Shown: positions 1 through 5,811 of the stretch, piece by piece
How positions within the stretch are numbered: the stretch's first letter is position 1
Layout of the letters: each line of letters starts with the position of its first letter
DNA from: Fusobacteriota bacterium
Lineage (GTDB): Bacteria > Fusobacteriota > Fusobacteriia > JAPLKR01
Length of the DNA: 10,049 bases
Assembly: GCA_026387965.1 (NCBI GenBank)
Contig: JAPLKR010000068.1
Coordinates: 1-10,049, forward strand
Direction of reading: 5' to 3'
The notes under the pieces: generated by a model
The model's input: only the letters and a program-made list of their open reading frames with translations
The model's database searches: none
What the model was told of the DNA's origin: nothing
Position numbers and translations under genes: made by a program

Positions 1-702
1 TCACTACCTCCGAGTCAGTTGACGGCAACAGCATCTGATCCAGGACCAGTTACGTGGTCATCAAGTAATACAGCCGTAGCGACAGTGAATTCAACAGGCT
101 TAGTTACCTTTGTATCAGCAGGTACAGCTACCATAACAGCCACACAATCAAGCACCAACTTAAAAGCCACATGTGCTGTAACAGTAACTCAGCCGATAAT
201 TACTCTAACTAAATCAGATATTGTATCTTATGTAGGGCAGAAATATACCAATATTACAGTTCAATCGACTCAGGGTGGCACAATCACTTGGTCAAGCAGT
301 AATCCCAGTGTTGTGTCGGTAGCTGTATCTGGTAATAAAGGAAATTTAACTTATAATAACGCAGGCACAGCAACTATAACAGTGACACAAGGGAACGCAA
401 CAGCCACTTGCAATGTCGACGTAAATACTGCAGAAACAATTCAAGCCACACCTAATTCAGTTTCTGGTAGACCGAATAATACAATAAATGTTACATTTAC
501 GTCAGACTGCACATGGTCAAATATGCACTGGATGAATAGCCTTAACGATCAAATGGTCTCTGCTACGCTTGTTTCACAAACAGAGAATTCAATCACATAT
601 GCATTAAATCTTATGAAGGTGGGAAATGCAGGAACTGTAGGAATTGATAATTCAGCTTGGGGAGGTGCTAAAATGTACATTCCAGTTACTGTAACAAATT
701 AG
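1..702 (+). CDS. Ig-like (BIG_2) repeat surface/secreted protein, 3' part only
   Basis: The reading frame is open from the first base and ends at TAG 700-702, so this is the C-terminal 233 residues of a longer protein whose start lies outside the window. A TTG at 19 is not a credible start: no ribosome binding site is visible and the frame continues upstream. Two BIG_2-type modules are recognisable. One has the core VTWSSSN...VNSTGLVT...AGTATITAT (about residues 17-63). The next has TITWSSSNPSVVSV...AGTATITVT (about 65-145). A third, divergent beta-rich domain (about 146-233) ends in VTVTN. Such modules are typical of extracellular adhesins and cell-wall or polysaccharide-binding proteins of Gram-positive bacteria. 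The end has no LPxTG motif and no membrane helix, so anchoring, if any, must come from the missing N-terminal part. Family assignment is firm; the specific function is unknown. Confidence 0.85.
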   Translation, partial: SLPPSQLTATASDPGPVTWSSSNTAVATVNSTGLVTFVSAGTATITATQSSTNLKATCAVTVTQPIITLTKSDIVSYVGQKYTNITVQSTQGGTITWSSSNPSVVSVAVSGNKGNLTYNNAGTATITVTQGNATATCNVDVNTAETIQATPNSVSGRPNNTINVTFTSDCTWSNMHWMNSLNDQMVSATLVSQTENSITYALNLMKVGNAGTVGIDNSAWGGAKMYIPVTVTN

Positions 703-712
703 CAAAACAAGT

Positions 713-916
713 ATGACATTAAATAGTGCTACACCAACAAATATACTGTGAGCGTTCACTTAACTCTTCAACAGGAGTTCTAATTACGCTGAAAAGCCCT
801 AATTCAAGTGCTACATCAGTAAACTCAAATGGTAGTAAGGAGCAGGGACTACAACAATTATTGCCTCTGCATTTAACAACGATATTCAAGCTTATTGCAC
901 GGTTCAAGTGACATAA
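713..916 (+). pseudogene. Decayed BIG_2 Ig-like module, frameshifted
   Basis: Just after the TAG of the Ig-like gene the translation resumes as a recognisable module split over two frames. Frame from 713 gives MTLNSATPTN and then meets TGA at 749. The frame that includes 771 gives TGVLITLKSPNSSATSVNSNG up to about 833. The frame from 839 gives GAGTTTIIASAFNNDIQAYC and then TVQVT, ending at TAA 914. The order of motifs (TLKSPNSSATSV, SNG, AGTTTI.A, CTVQV) is that of a BIG_2 domain, like those at 1-702. The first and last pieces share one frame and the middle is shifted, so at least two indels are needed. No ribosome binding site precedes it. I read it as the remnant of a lost 3' extension or of a neighbouring Ig-like gene. 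A sequencing error could explain one shift but not also the in-frame stops. Confidence 0.7.
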
Positions 917-953
917 TACAATTTACACACAAACAATAATGCTAGCATAGTCT

Positions 954-984
954 TTGATATACAAGCGATACCAACCGATATTAT
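954..984 (+). promoter_or_regulatory. Possible promoter of the GyrI-like gene
   Basis: TTGATA at 954-959 is a good -35. Downstream lie GATATT (977-982, 17-base spacer) or TATTAT (979-984, 19-base spacer) as imperfect -10 boxes, about 23-30 bases before the ATG at 1007. The choice of -10 is uncertain. The 10-base palindrome ATGCTAGCAT lies just upstream at 939-948. Confidence 0.4.
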
Positions 985-1006
985 AAAAACAAATGAAGGA
1001 GTAAAT

Positions 1007-1468
1007 ATGAAACAAAATATCATTACAAAAGCCGATATTCTTGTCATAGGCATACAGATGAGAACATCAAATGAAAAAGCAATGGAAGACATTCCTAAGT
1101 TGTGGAATACGTTCTTCACAGAAAATATTCAAGAGAATATACCAAATAAAGTAAATGGCAATATTTTAGCAATTTATACTGACTATGAAGGAGATTTTAC
1201 GAACCCCTACACTTATATTCTTGGATGTGAAGTAAGCTCACTAATGGATATCCCTAAAGGCATGTTAGAAATATCAATTCCTTCAACACGATATGAAATA
1301 TTTACTGCAAAAGGAAAAATGCCGGACAAAATCGTTGAGATGTGGCAGCATATTTGGAGCCCGAAAATTAATGCAAAAAGAACCTATATGACTGATTTTG
1401 AAGTTTATGGTGATAAATATGGTTGTGTGGAAAATTCGGAAGTAGAAATTTATATTGGTGTGAAATGA
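1007..1468 (+). CDS. GyrI-like / Cass2-type effector-binding protein
   Basis: This 153-residue protein is a stand-alone small-molecule-binding domain of the GyrI-like superfamily, closest to the integron-associated effector-binding type (Cass2, also described as the AraC effector-binding fold). Recognisable family segments are DIPKLWNTFF near residue 28, the IYTDYEGD...YTYILGCEV stretch (about 56-77), IPSTRYEIFTAKGKMPDKIV (about 91-110) followed by WQHIW, and the C-terminal DFEVYGD...EVEIYIGVK. There is no helix-turn-helix domain, so it is not itself a DNA-binding regulator. Relatives bind hydrophobic or cationic compounds, but the ligand here is unknown. The ATG is preceded by GAAGGAG (995-1001) with a 5-base spacer, which fixes the start. 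It ends in TGA. It appears monocistronic: a decayed Ig-like module lies upstream, and a non-coding region with a strong terminator lies downstream. Confidence 0.82.
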   Translation: MKQNIITKADILVIGIQMRTSNEKAMEDIPKLWNTFFTENIQENIPNKVNGNILAIYTDYEGDFTNPYTYILGCEVSSLMDIPKGMLEISIPSTRYEIFTAKGKMPDKIVEMWQHIWSPKINAKRTYMTDFEVYGDKYGCVENSEVEIYIGVK

Positions 1469-1470
1469 TC

Positions 1471-1576
1471 TAGCCGGCGTATCAGGGCTTCCAGTGGAGT
1501 AATGTAGGGACCCAAAAATAGCATTCTGATGTGCCCTACGGCGACCGATGAATCGAAATTTTACTGGTAATGCTAT
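1471..1576 (+). other. Possible structured RNA / 3' UTR with pseudoknot pairing
   Basis: This stretch after the GyrI-like stop is visibly richer in G+C than its flanks and has no sustained reading frame. Complementary pairs are: AGCC 1472-1475 with GGCT 1486-1489; CCAGT 1491-1495 with ACTGG 1563-1567; GTAGGG 1504-1509 with CCCTAC 1534-1539; and ATAGCATT 1518-1525 with AATGCTAT 1569-1576. The last pair is 8 perfect base pairs and links the loop of the GTAGGG stem to sequence outside it, which is a pseudoknot topology. It sits 15 bases upstream of a strong terminator. I do not recognise a known riboswitch or ribozyme family. It could be a structured 3' UTR, a small RNA, or a remnant of something else. 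Confidence 0.35.
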
Positions 1577-1590
1577 ATCCTAATCAATAC

Positions 1591-1637
1591 AAAACAAATA
1601 AAAGAGAGCGATTTATTTGCTCTCTTTTATTTGTTTT
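1591..1637 (+). terminator. Strong intrinsic terminator (19-bp perfect stem)
   Basis: AAAACAAATAAAAGAGAGC (1591-1609) is exactly complementary to 1619-1637, with a 9-base loop. The 3' arm is T-rich (TTTTATTTGTTTTATT), so on the plus strand the stem base and tail supply the U-tract. The A-rich 5' arm makes it potentially active on the minus strand too. It would end the transcript of the GyrI-like gene or of any RNA made from 1471-1576. Confidence 0.85.
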
Positions 1638-1845
1638 ATTGGTTGGAAATCTTAACCCTAAAAATTTGAGCTTTCTGTTTGTGATGCAGTCACCTGTGCG
1701 CGCTCTTAAATTTATATGTTAACTCGAGTTGTGCGTTTTTACCTACACAACAAAACATCCATTTAAATATGAGACTTTTCAATTTTTTTTTGAAATTCTG
1801 CTTCATTTTCATGGGGCGGTATAGTGCTCATAATTTGACAATTTG
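1638..1845. other. Gene-free stretch with several inverted repeats
   Basis: No credible gene is seen between the plus-strand terminator and the minus-strand terminator. Pairings found: GGTT 1641-1644 with AACC 1654-1657; AAATTTGAGC 1662-1671 with GCTC 1702-1705 plus AAATTT 1708-1713 (two-base bulge); an inner GTGA 1681-1684 with TCAC 1690-1693; the palindrome AACTCGAGTT 1721-1730; and GTTGTG 1728-1733 with CACAAC 1746-1751. No convincing promoter is seen. The function is unknown. Confidence 0.3.
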
Positions 1846-1892
1846 CTTTTATAAAATAAAAAAGGAAAGGAGACGGTTGGGGGACCGTCTCC
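1846..1892 (-). terminator. Intrinsic terminator of the first radical SAM gene
   Basis: GGAGACGGT (1869-1877) pairs perfectly with ACCGTCTCC (1884-1892) across a 6-base loop. Read on the minus strand, the GC-rich stem is followed by TTTCCTTTTTTATTTT, a proper U-tract. It lies about 130 bases beyond the stop of the minus-strand gene that ends at 2021. On the plus strand no T-run follows, so it is one-directional. Confidence 0.8.
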
Positions 1893-2020
1893 TAGGGGAA
1901 AATATGAAAAATAATTTGCTTTACAAAAAGAGTATATCATTTTTTTATGAACGATACGTGTTTTAAATATAAAATTATATTTATCTTACGTAATTAAGTA
2001 CTGATAAATATTTATTTGTT

Positions 2021-3511
2021 CTAATGTCCACCTTGATTTTCTTTAAAATAATCAATCGAAGATTTTCTAAAATGCTCACCATGAATAGCCATTTCTATAT
2101 AAAGAGGAAAAGTTTTTGGTCTGAAAATCAATGTTTTAACAAATGTCTTCCAGAAATAATAGCGTGCCTCGGATTTAACCCCTATTCTCCACAAACATTT
2201 AAAAAAAGCCTTTACCTCTTGAGGTAAAATGGTAGATTTAGCCGTCGGTTTATAGTGTTTCATAAATTCTTCTATTCTTTTGTAATAGTTTTTAGGCGCA
2301 TAGATGAAACTCAACAACTCTTTGTATCCCTTTTGAAGGGGTTCAATGCCCATTGTAGGTATAAAATGCACCTCTCCTTTGTTTTCTCCGGTAGAGTCTC
2401 TAATAACTCGCCCTTCTGCAACTAAACGGTCCCAAAGACGCGTTAATGGGAGTGGCTGTAAAATCCCTACCATAGCGGTTACAATTCCAGTTTCCTGAAT
2501 AAATGTTTCCATTGTAGGAAATATTTCCGGTGTGTCACTATCAAATCCAACGATAAAGCCGCCCATTACCGCTATCCCGTTATTATGAATCTTTCTAACT
2601 GCATCGATCAAATTAATTTTCATGTTTTGAACTTTATCACACTCTTTCAAACCCTCTTCCGAAGGGGTCTCTATCCCTAAAAACACTTTATTAAAATTAG
2701 CTTGAGACATCAGTTGCATTAATTCATCATCTTCAGCCAAGTTAATACTTGCTTCCGTAAGAAGTTTAAAAGGATAATTACGCATCTTTTGCCATATGAT
2801 AATCTCTCTAAGTAGAGTCTTAACTTTTTGTTTGTGTCCAATGAAATTATCATCTACGATAAAGACAGCATCGCGCCATCCCACTTGATATAAGCTCTCA
2901 AGCTCTGCAATCACTTGCTCTGGCTTTTTAAATCTTGGAACACGCCCAAACATAGCAATAATATCACAAAATTCACAATTAAATGGACAACCTCTAGAGT
3001 TTTGTATCGACATCGTAGCATATTTATTAATATCTATTATCTCCCAAAGCGGAATAGGCGTATCGTACAGCTCCGGTTTTTCAGGAGATGTATAAATCTT
3101 TTTTAAATTTCCGGTTTTTAAATCCTCTAAAAATAGAGGTAGGGTAACTTCTCCTTCATTTAAAACAAAATGGTCTACATCATCAAACAGTTCATGACTG
3201 CTTGTAAATGCAGGTCCCCCTACAACAATTTTCTTGCCGGCTTCTTTACATCTTTTGATAATTTGTCGCACGCTCGGTTGTTGAATAAGCATCGCCGAAA
3301 GAAATATTATATCAGCCCACTCAATATCTTCCTTTTTAAGTCTCTCTACGTTTAAATCTATCAATCTTTTTTCCCACTCTTTTGGCACCATTGCCGCTAT
3401 TGTTAGTAGTCCCAGTGGAGGAAAAGCTGCTCTTTTATTCACATATGATAGTGCGTGTTTAAAATTCCAAAACGTCTCTGGTGTTCTTGGTGATACTAAT
3501 AATAATTTCAT
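2021..3511 (-). CDS. B12-binding-fold radical SAM protein with DUF4070-like C-terminus (copy 1)
   Basis: This is a 496-residue radical SAM enzyme. The N-terminal part (about 1-135) is a Rossmann-like cobalamin-binding-type domain beginning MKLLLVSPRTPETFW. The classical DxHxxG base-off motif is absent, as in many radical SAM relatives. The radical SAM core starts at RGCPFNCEFC with the iron-sulfur ligands C175, C179 and C182 (CxxxCxxC), followed by FIVDDNFIGH (about 217-226), TEASINLAEDDEL and FLGIETP. The C-terminal part (about 375-490), with LQPLPLTRLWDRL before it and MAIHGEHFRKS near the end, matches DUF4070-type enzymes. Relatives carry out cobalamin-assisted or other radical modifications in the cytoplasm; the substrate is unknown. 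The start ATG has AAGGAG at 3517-3522. It lies downstream of a paralogue with about three quarters identical residues by eye, but has its own probable promoter. Confidence 0.88.
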   Translation of the reverse strand: MKLLLVSPRTPETFWNFKHALSYVNKRAAFPPLGLLTIAAMVPKEWEKRLIDLNVERLKKEDIEWADIIFLSAMLIQQPSVRQIIKRCKEAGKKIVVGGPAFTSSHELFDDVDHFVLNEGEVTLPLFLEDLKTGNLKKIYTSPEKPELYDTPIPLWEIIDINKYATMSIQNSRGCPFNCEFCDIIAMFGRVPRFKKPEQVIAELESLYQVGWRDAVFIVDDNFIGHKQKVKTLLREIIIWQKMRNYPFKLLTEASINLAEDDELMQLMSQANFNKVFLGIETPSEEGLKECDKVQNMKINLIDAVRKIHNNGIAVMGGFIVGFDSDTPEIFPTMETFIQETGIVTAMVGILQPLPLTRLWDRLVAEGRVIRDSTGENKGEVHFIPTMGIEPLQKGYKELLSFIYAPKNYYKRIEEFMKHYKPTAKSTILPQEVKAFFKCLWRIGVKSEARYYFWKTFVKTLIFRPKTFPLYIEMAIHGEHFRKSSIDYFKENQGGH

Positions 3512-3516
3512 TTACT

Positions 3517-3661
3517 CTCCTTTTTATACTCTCATTCAGATACAAGATAGGAAAATTTCTTTTCCTATCTTGATATATTAATTTCGAATTATGTTTTTTT
3601 CAAATGTTCTCATCTCACATACATAACACTAATTTATTGGTCATATAAGTATATTATAACA
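3517..3661 (-). promoter_or_regulatory. Promoter and leader of radical SAM copy 1
   Basis: On the minus strand an extended -10, TGT-TATAAT, lies at 3653-3661. No good -35 is seen at the usual spacing, so recognition would rely on the TGn element. This gives a leader of about 130 bases ending in AAGGAG (3517-3522). The leader contains a long perfect hairpin at 3543-3572, listed separately. Confidence 0.55.
3543..3572 (-). repeat. Perfect 13-bp hairpin in the intergenic leader
   Basis: CAAGATAGGAAAA (3543-3555) pairs without mismatch with 3560-3572 across a 4-base loop. It is 20 bases upstream of the ribosome binding site of radical SAM copy 1 and about 145 bases downstream of the stop of copy 2. 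No T-run follows on either strand immediately after the stem, so it is not a canonical terminator. It may be a weak terminator, an mRNA-stabilising or processing hairpin, or an attenuator. Confidence 0.6.
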
Positions 3662-3717
3662 CATACAGTATGAACTTACTTACAATTTAAAATTATAATA
3701 GCTTAATCTTTTTGCAG

Positions 3718-5220
3718 TTATCCTTGCTGTACCGATTTTTTCTCTGTGCGTTTTAAAAATTCTAGAGCCGATTTTCTGAAATGTTCTCCATGAATAGCTA
3801 GTTCTACACACATTGGAAAAGTTTTTTTCTTTAATAACAAGGTTTTAAATATCATATACCAATAGAAAAAGCGTGCGTTTGAAAGAATGCCAATTCTCCA
3901 AAAACTAATGAACAATGCATTAATATCTTGCTTTGTAAGTTGACCTTTAGCAGTTGGTTTATAGGATTTTAGAAAAATATTCAAACGCTGATAATATTTA
4001 GAAGGCTTATAAATATTTTGTAAAAGTTCTTTATACCCTTTTTCCAACGCTTCCGATCCCATGGTAGGTTCGAAATGTACTTCACCTTTATTTTCACCGT
4101 TTGAAGCTCTATAAATACGTTTTTCCTTTTCTAGTCTATCCCAAAGGCGAGTTTGAGGTAGTGGCTGTAACACCCCTACCATGGCAGAAACAATTCCAGA
4201 CTCTTGAATGAACTTTGGCATCGTATTAAAAATGTCTGGTGTGTCATTATCAAATCCTACGATGAATCCCGCCATAACTTGCATTCCGTTTTGTTGTATC
4301 AGCTTGATGGCTTCAATCAAATCGACCTTCATATTTTGAACTTTATCGCACTCAGCTAAGCTGTTTTTATCTGGCGTCTCAATTCCAACGAAAACTTTAT
4401 TAAAATTTGCACGCGACATCAATGTCAATAACTCTTCATCTTCCGCTAAATTAATACTCGCTTCTGTAAGAAGTTTAAACGGATAGTTTCGAAGCTCTTG
4501 CCATTTTATAATCTCTCTCAGCAACTCTTTAACCTTAATTTTATGACCAATAAAATTATCATCTACGATAAACACAGATGCTCTCCACCCTGCAACATAT
4601 AAACTTTCAAGCTCTGCAACCACTTGTTCTGGTTTTTTAAATCTTGGAATACGCCCAAACATCGAGATGATATCGCAAAATTCACAATTAAACGGACAAC
4701 CTCTAGAGTTTTGAATCGACATGGTTGAATATTTTTGAATATCCACTAAATTCCATAAAGGAATTGGCGTATCATAAAGATTTGGTTTTTCTTCCGATGT
4801 ATATACCTGTTTCAATGTTCCTTTTTTTAAATCTTCTATAAACAAAGGGAAGGTAACTTCTGCTTCGTTAAGAACAAAATGATCCACACCATCAAATATT
4901 TCTTGACTGGTGGTAAAAGCGGGACCTCCCGCTACGACAGTTTTGCCCATCTCTTTTACGCGCTTTATAATGCGTTTAACACTTGGTGTTTGAATTAACA
5001 TAGCTGTTACAAAGACTATGTCAGCCCACTCAATATCACTGTTTTTTAATCTCTCTACATTTAAGTCAATTAATTTTTTTTCCCATTCACTTGGTGCCAT
5101 TGCCGCAACTGTTAATAATCCGAGCGGAGGAAAAGCCGCTCTTTTCCCAATATAAGAAAGGGCGTGTTTAAAATTCCAAAATGTTTCCGGTGTTCTGGGA
5201 GATACTAATAATACTTTCAC
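3718..5220 (-). CDS. B12-binding-fold radical SAM protein with DUF4070-like C-terminus (copy 2)
   Basis: This 500-residue paralogue of the neighbouring downstream gene has the same architecture: a cobalamin-binding-type fold (about 1-135) without DxHxxG, a radical SAM core with C175, C179 and C182 in RGCPFNCEFC, FIVDDNFIGH, FVGIETP, and a DUF4070-like tail with LAIHGEHFRKS. The two proteins align without gaps from residue 1 through the cysteine motif. About 80 of the first 100 positions are identical by eye, with more divergence in the last 120. I chose GTG at 5220 as start because AAGGAG (5226-5231) is then 5 bases upstream and the protein begins MKVLLVSPRT, like its paralogue. The in-frame GTG at 5226 would overlap that ribosome binding site. 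No terminator with a T-run separates it from copy 1, so read-through is possible. The substrate is unknown. Confidence 0.88.
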   Translation of the reverse strand: MKVLLVSPRTPETFWNFKHALSYIGKRAAFPPLGLLTVAAMAPSEWEKKLIDLNVERLKNSDIEWADIVFVTAMLIQTPSVKRIIKRVKEMGKTVVAGGPAFTTSQEIFDGVDHFVLNEAEVTFPLFIEDLKKGTLKQVYTSEEKPNLYDTPIPLWNLVDIQKYSTMSIQNSRGCPFNCEFCDIISMFGRIPRFKKPEQVVAELESLYVAGWRASVFIVDDNFIGHKIKVKELLREIIKWQELRNYPFKLLTEASINLAEDEELLTLMSRANFNKVFVGIETPDKNSLAECDKVQNMKVDLIEAIKLIQQNGMQVMAGFIVGFDNDTPDIFNTMPKFIQESGIVSAMVGVLQPLPQTRLWDRLEKEKRIYRASNGENKGEVHFEPTMGSEALEKGYKELLQNIYKPSKYYQRLNIFLKSYKPTAKGQLTKQDINALFISFWRIGILSNARFFYWYMIFKTLLLKKKTFPMCVELAIHGEHFRKSALEFLKRTEKKSVQQG

Positions 5221-5225
5221 AATCA

Positions 5226-5231
5226 CTCCTT
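5226..5231 (-). promoter_or_regulatory. Ribosome binding site fixing the GTG start at 5220
   Basis: On the minus strand AAGGAG is followed by TGATT and then GTG (5220-5218). The spacing is ideal for this GTG and impossible for the GTG at 5226, which overlaps the site. Confidence 0.75.
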
Positions 5232-5347
5232 AATTTCATAGTTATTAAATTTTTAGTAAGCTAGTTAAGGCGAAAAAGGTATTTTTCATCTCAAAATCCA
5301 TTCCAAACCCTTTAATTTTTGCTTACTACGAATTTATTTTTATAATC

Positions 5348-5377
5348 ATTATACCATATAATCTAAGTAGTATTCAA
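5348..5377 (-). promoter_or_regulatory. Promoter of radical SAM copy 2
   Basis: On the minus strand TTGAAT (5372-5377) and TATAAT (5348-5353) are separated by 18 bases, with a TGG extended -10 just before TATAAT. The predicted leader to the GTG at 5220 is about 120 bases. It contains complementary 8-mers (TAGTAAGC at 5254-5261 with 5321-5328) that could close a stem around about 59 bases. I recognise no cobalamin or SAM riboswitch in it. Confidence 0.65.
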
Positions 5378-5438
5378 CTCATTATCTTCATCTACAGGGT
5401 ACTTCCAATAAATAAAACTGATTTTTTTTGAAAAATGT

Positions 5439-5497
5439 GCTATAATGTTAATATGAGTATTGCTTCTTACGCCCAATTAAGGTAAGAGTGAAAGGGG
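5439..5497 (+). promoter_or_regulatory. Promoter and ribosome binding site of the 88-aa gene
   Basis: TATAAT at 5441-5446 is preceded by the extended -10 bases TGC. The -35 region is a T-run without a good consensus. AAAGGGG at 5491-5497 is 4 bases before the ATG at 5502, giving a short leader of about 45 bases. Confidence 0.55.
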
Positions 5498-5501
5498 TCA
5501 C

Positions 5502-5768
5502 ATGAATCACTACATTATAGGTATTCGTACTGGAAATAGAATGCAGTTTTTAACTTCTTCAGAAATAACAGAAACCTCCAATTGGATGACCGATGCAAAA
5601 AAATATTTTAAAGACGAAATTATTCAACTTTATGGAGAGGACTTTTTCTTTCTGTGTAAAAAAGAAATTTCTAAATACGAAAGTATTCGACTTTTTGATT
5701 TATCTCTTTTAGAAAAAGAACTTGGTAAAGAGACGGTGCTACGTTCAAAAATCAAAAAATTTAAATAA
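5502..5768 (+). CDS. Small hypothetical protein, 88 aa
   Basis: I do not recognise this protein. It is 88 residues, rich in Lys, Glu, Phe and Ile, with no signal peptide, membrane helix or cysteine motif; one Cys is at about residue 51. It begins MNHYIIGIRTGNRMQFLTSS and ends in a basic tail, RSKIKKFK. The alternation of short hydrophobic stretches (YIIGIRTG, FFFLC, IRLFDLSLL) suggests a small folded cytosolic protein. Support for a real gene comes from a clear extended -10 promoter, a plausible ribosome binding site (AAAGGGG, 4-base spacer) and a terminator that begins at the stop codon. It stands alone, divergent from the radical SAM genes and convergent with the aminopeptidase gene. Function unknown. 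Confidence 0.75.
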   Translation: MNHYIIGIRTGNRMQFLTSSEITETSNWMTDAKKYFKDEIIQLYGEDFFFLCKKEISKYESIRLFDLSLLEKELGKETVLRSKIKKFK

Positions 5769-5811
5769 TAAAATATAAGGGATGGCCAAAATGCCATCCC
5801 TTATATTTTAT
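5768..5811. terminator. Bidirectional intrinsic terminator between convergent genes
   Basis: A perfect 19-bp stem pairs 5768-5786 (ATAAAATATAAGGGATGGC) with 5793-5811 across a 6-base loop. The GC-rich top (GGGATGGC) is flanked by A-runs on one side and T-runs on the other, so it works in both directions. It touches the stop of the 88-aa gene (TAA 5766-5768) and the stop of the aminopeptidase gene (complement of 5808-5810), serving both. Confidence 0.92.

Noticed and set aside
19-21. TTG as the start of the Ig-like gene
   Set aside because: The frame is open to base 1 and no ribosome binding site precedes the TTG; the gene simply enters from outside the window.
719-1119. Minus-strand reading frames over the relic and the start of the GyrI-like gene
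   Set aside because: No ribosome binding sites or family features; they are antisense to better supported plus-strand sequence.
1518-1576. Hammerhead ribozyme (CTGATG at 1526-1531, GAAA at 1555-1558, flanking stem ATAGCATT/AATGCTAT)
   Set aside because: The core reads CTGATGT rather than CTGATGA, no stem II closes properly, and no NUH cleavage triplet sits in register before the 3' strand of stem I.
1469-1768. Integron attC site next to the Cass2-like gene
   Set aside because: No pair of RYYYAAC and GTTRRRY core sites in the right arrangement was seen; the family name alone is not evidence of a cassette.
1769-1966. Possible 65-aa plus-strand gene, or a 20-aa ORF from ATG 1904
   Set aside because: The frame runs through the minus-strand terminator hairpin, starts in a T-run, has low-complexity composition and resembles no family.
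5224-5226. GTG at 5226 as start of radical SAM copy 2
   Set aside because: It overlaps its own would-be ribosome binding site; GTG at 5220 has correct spacing and matches the paralogue start.
5221-5347. Cobalamin riboswitch before the B12-fold radical SAM gene
   Set aside because: The leader is too short and AT-rich and lacks a recognisable B12-box-like sequence.
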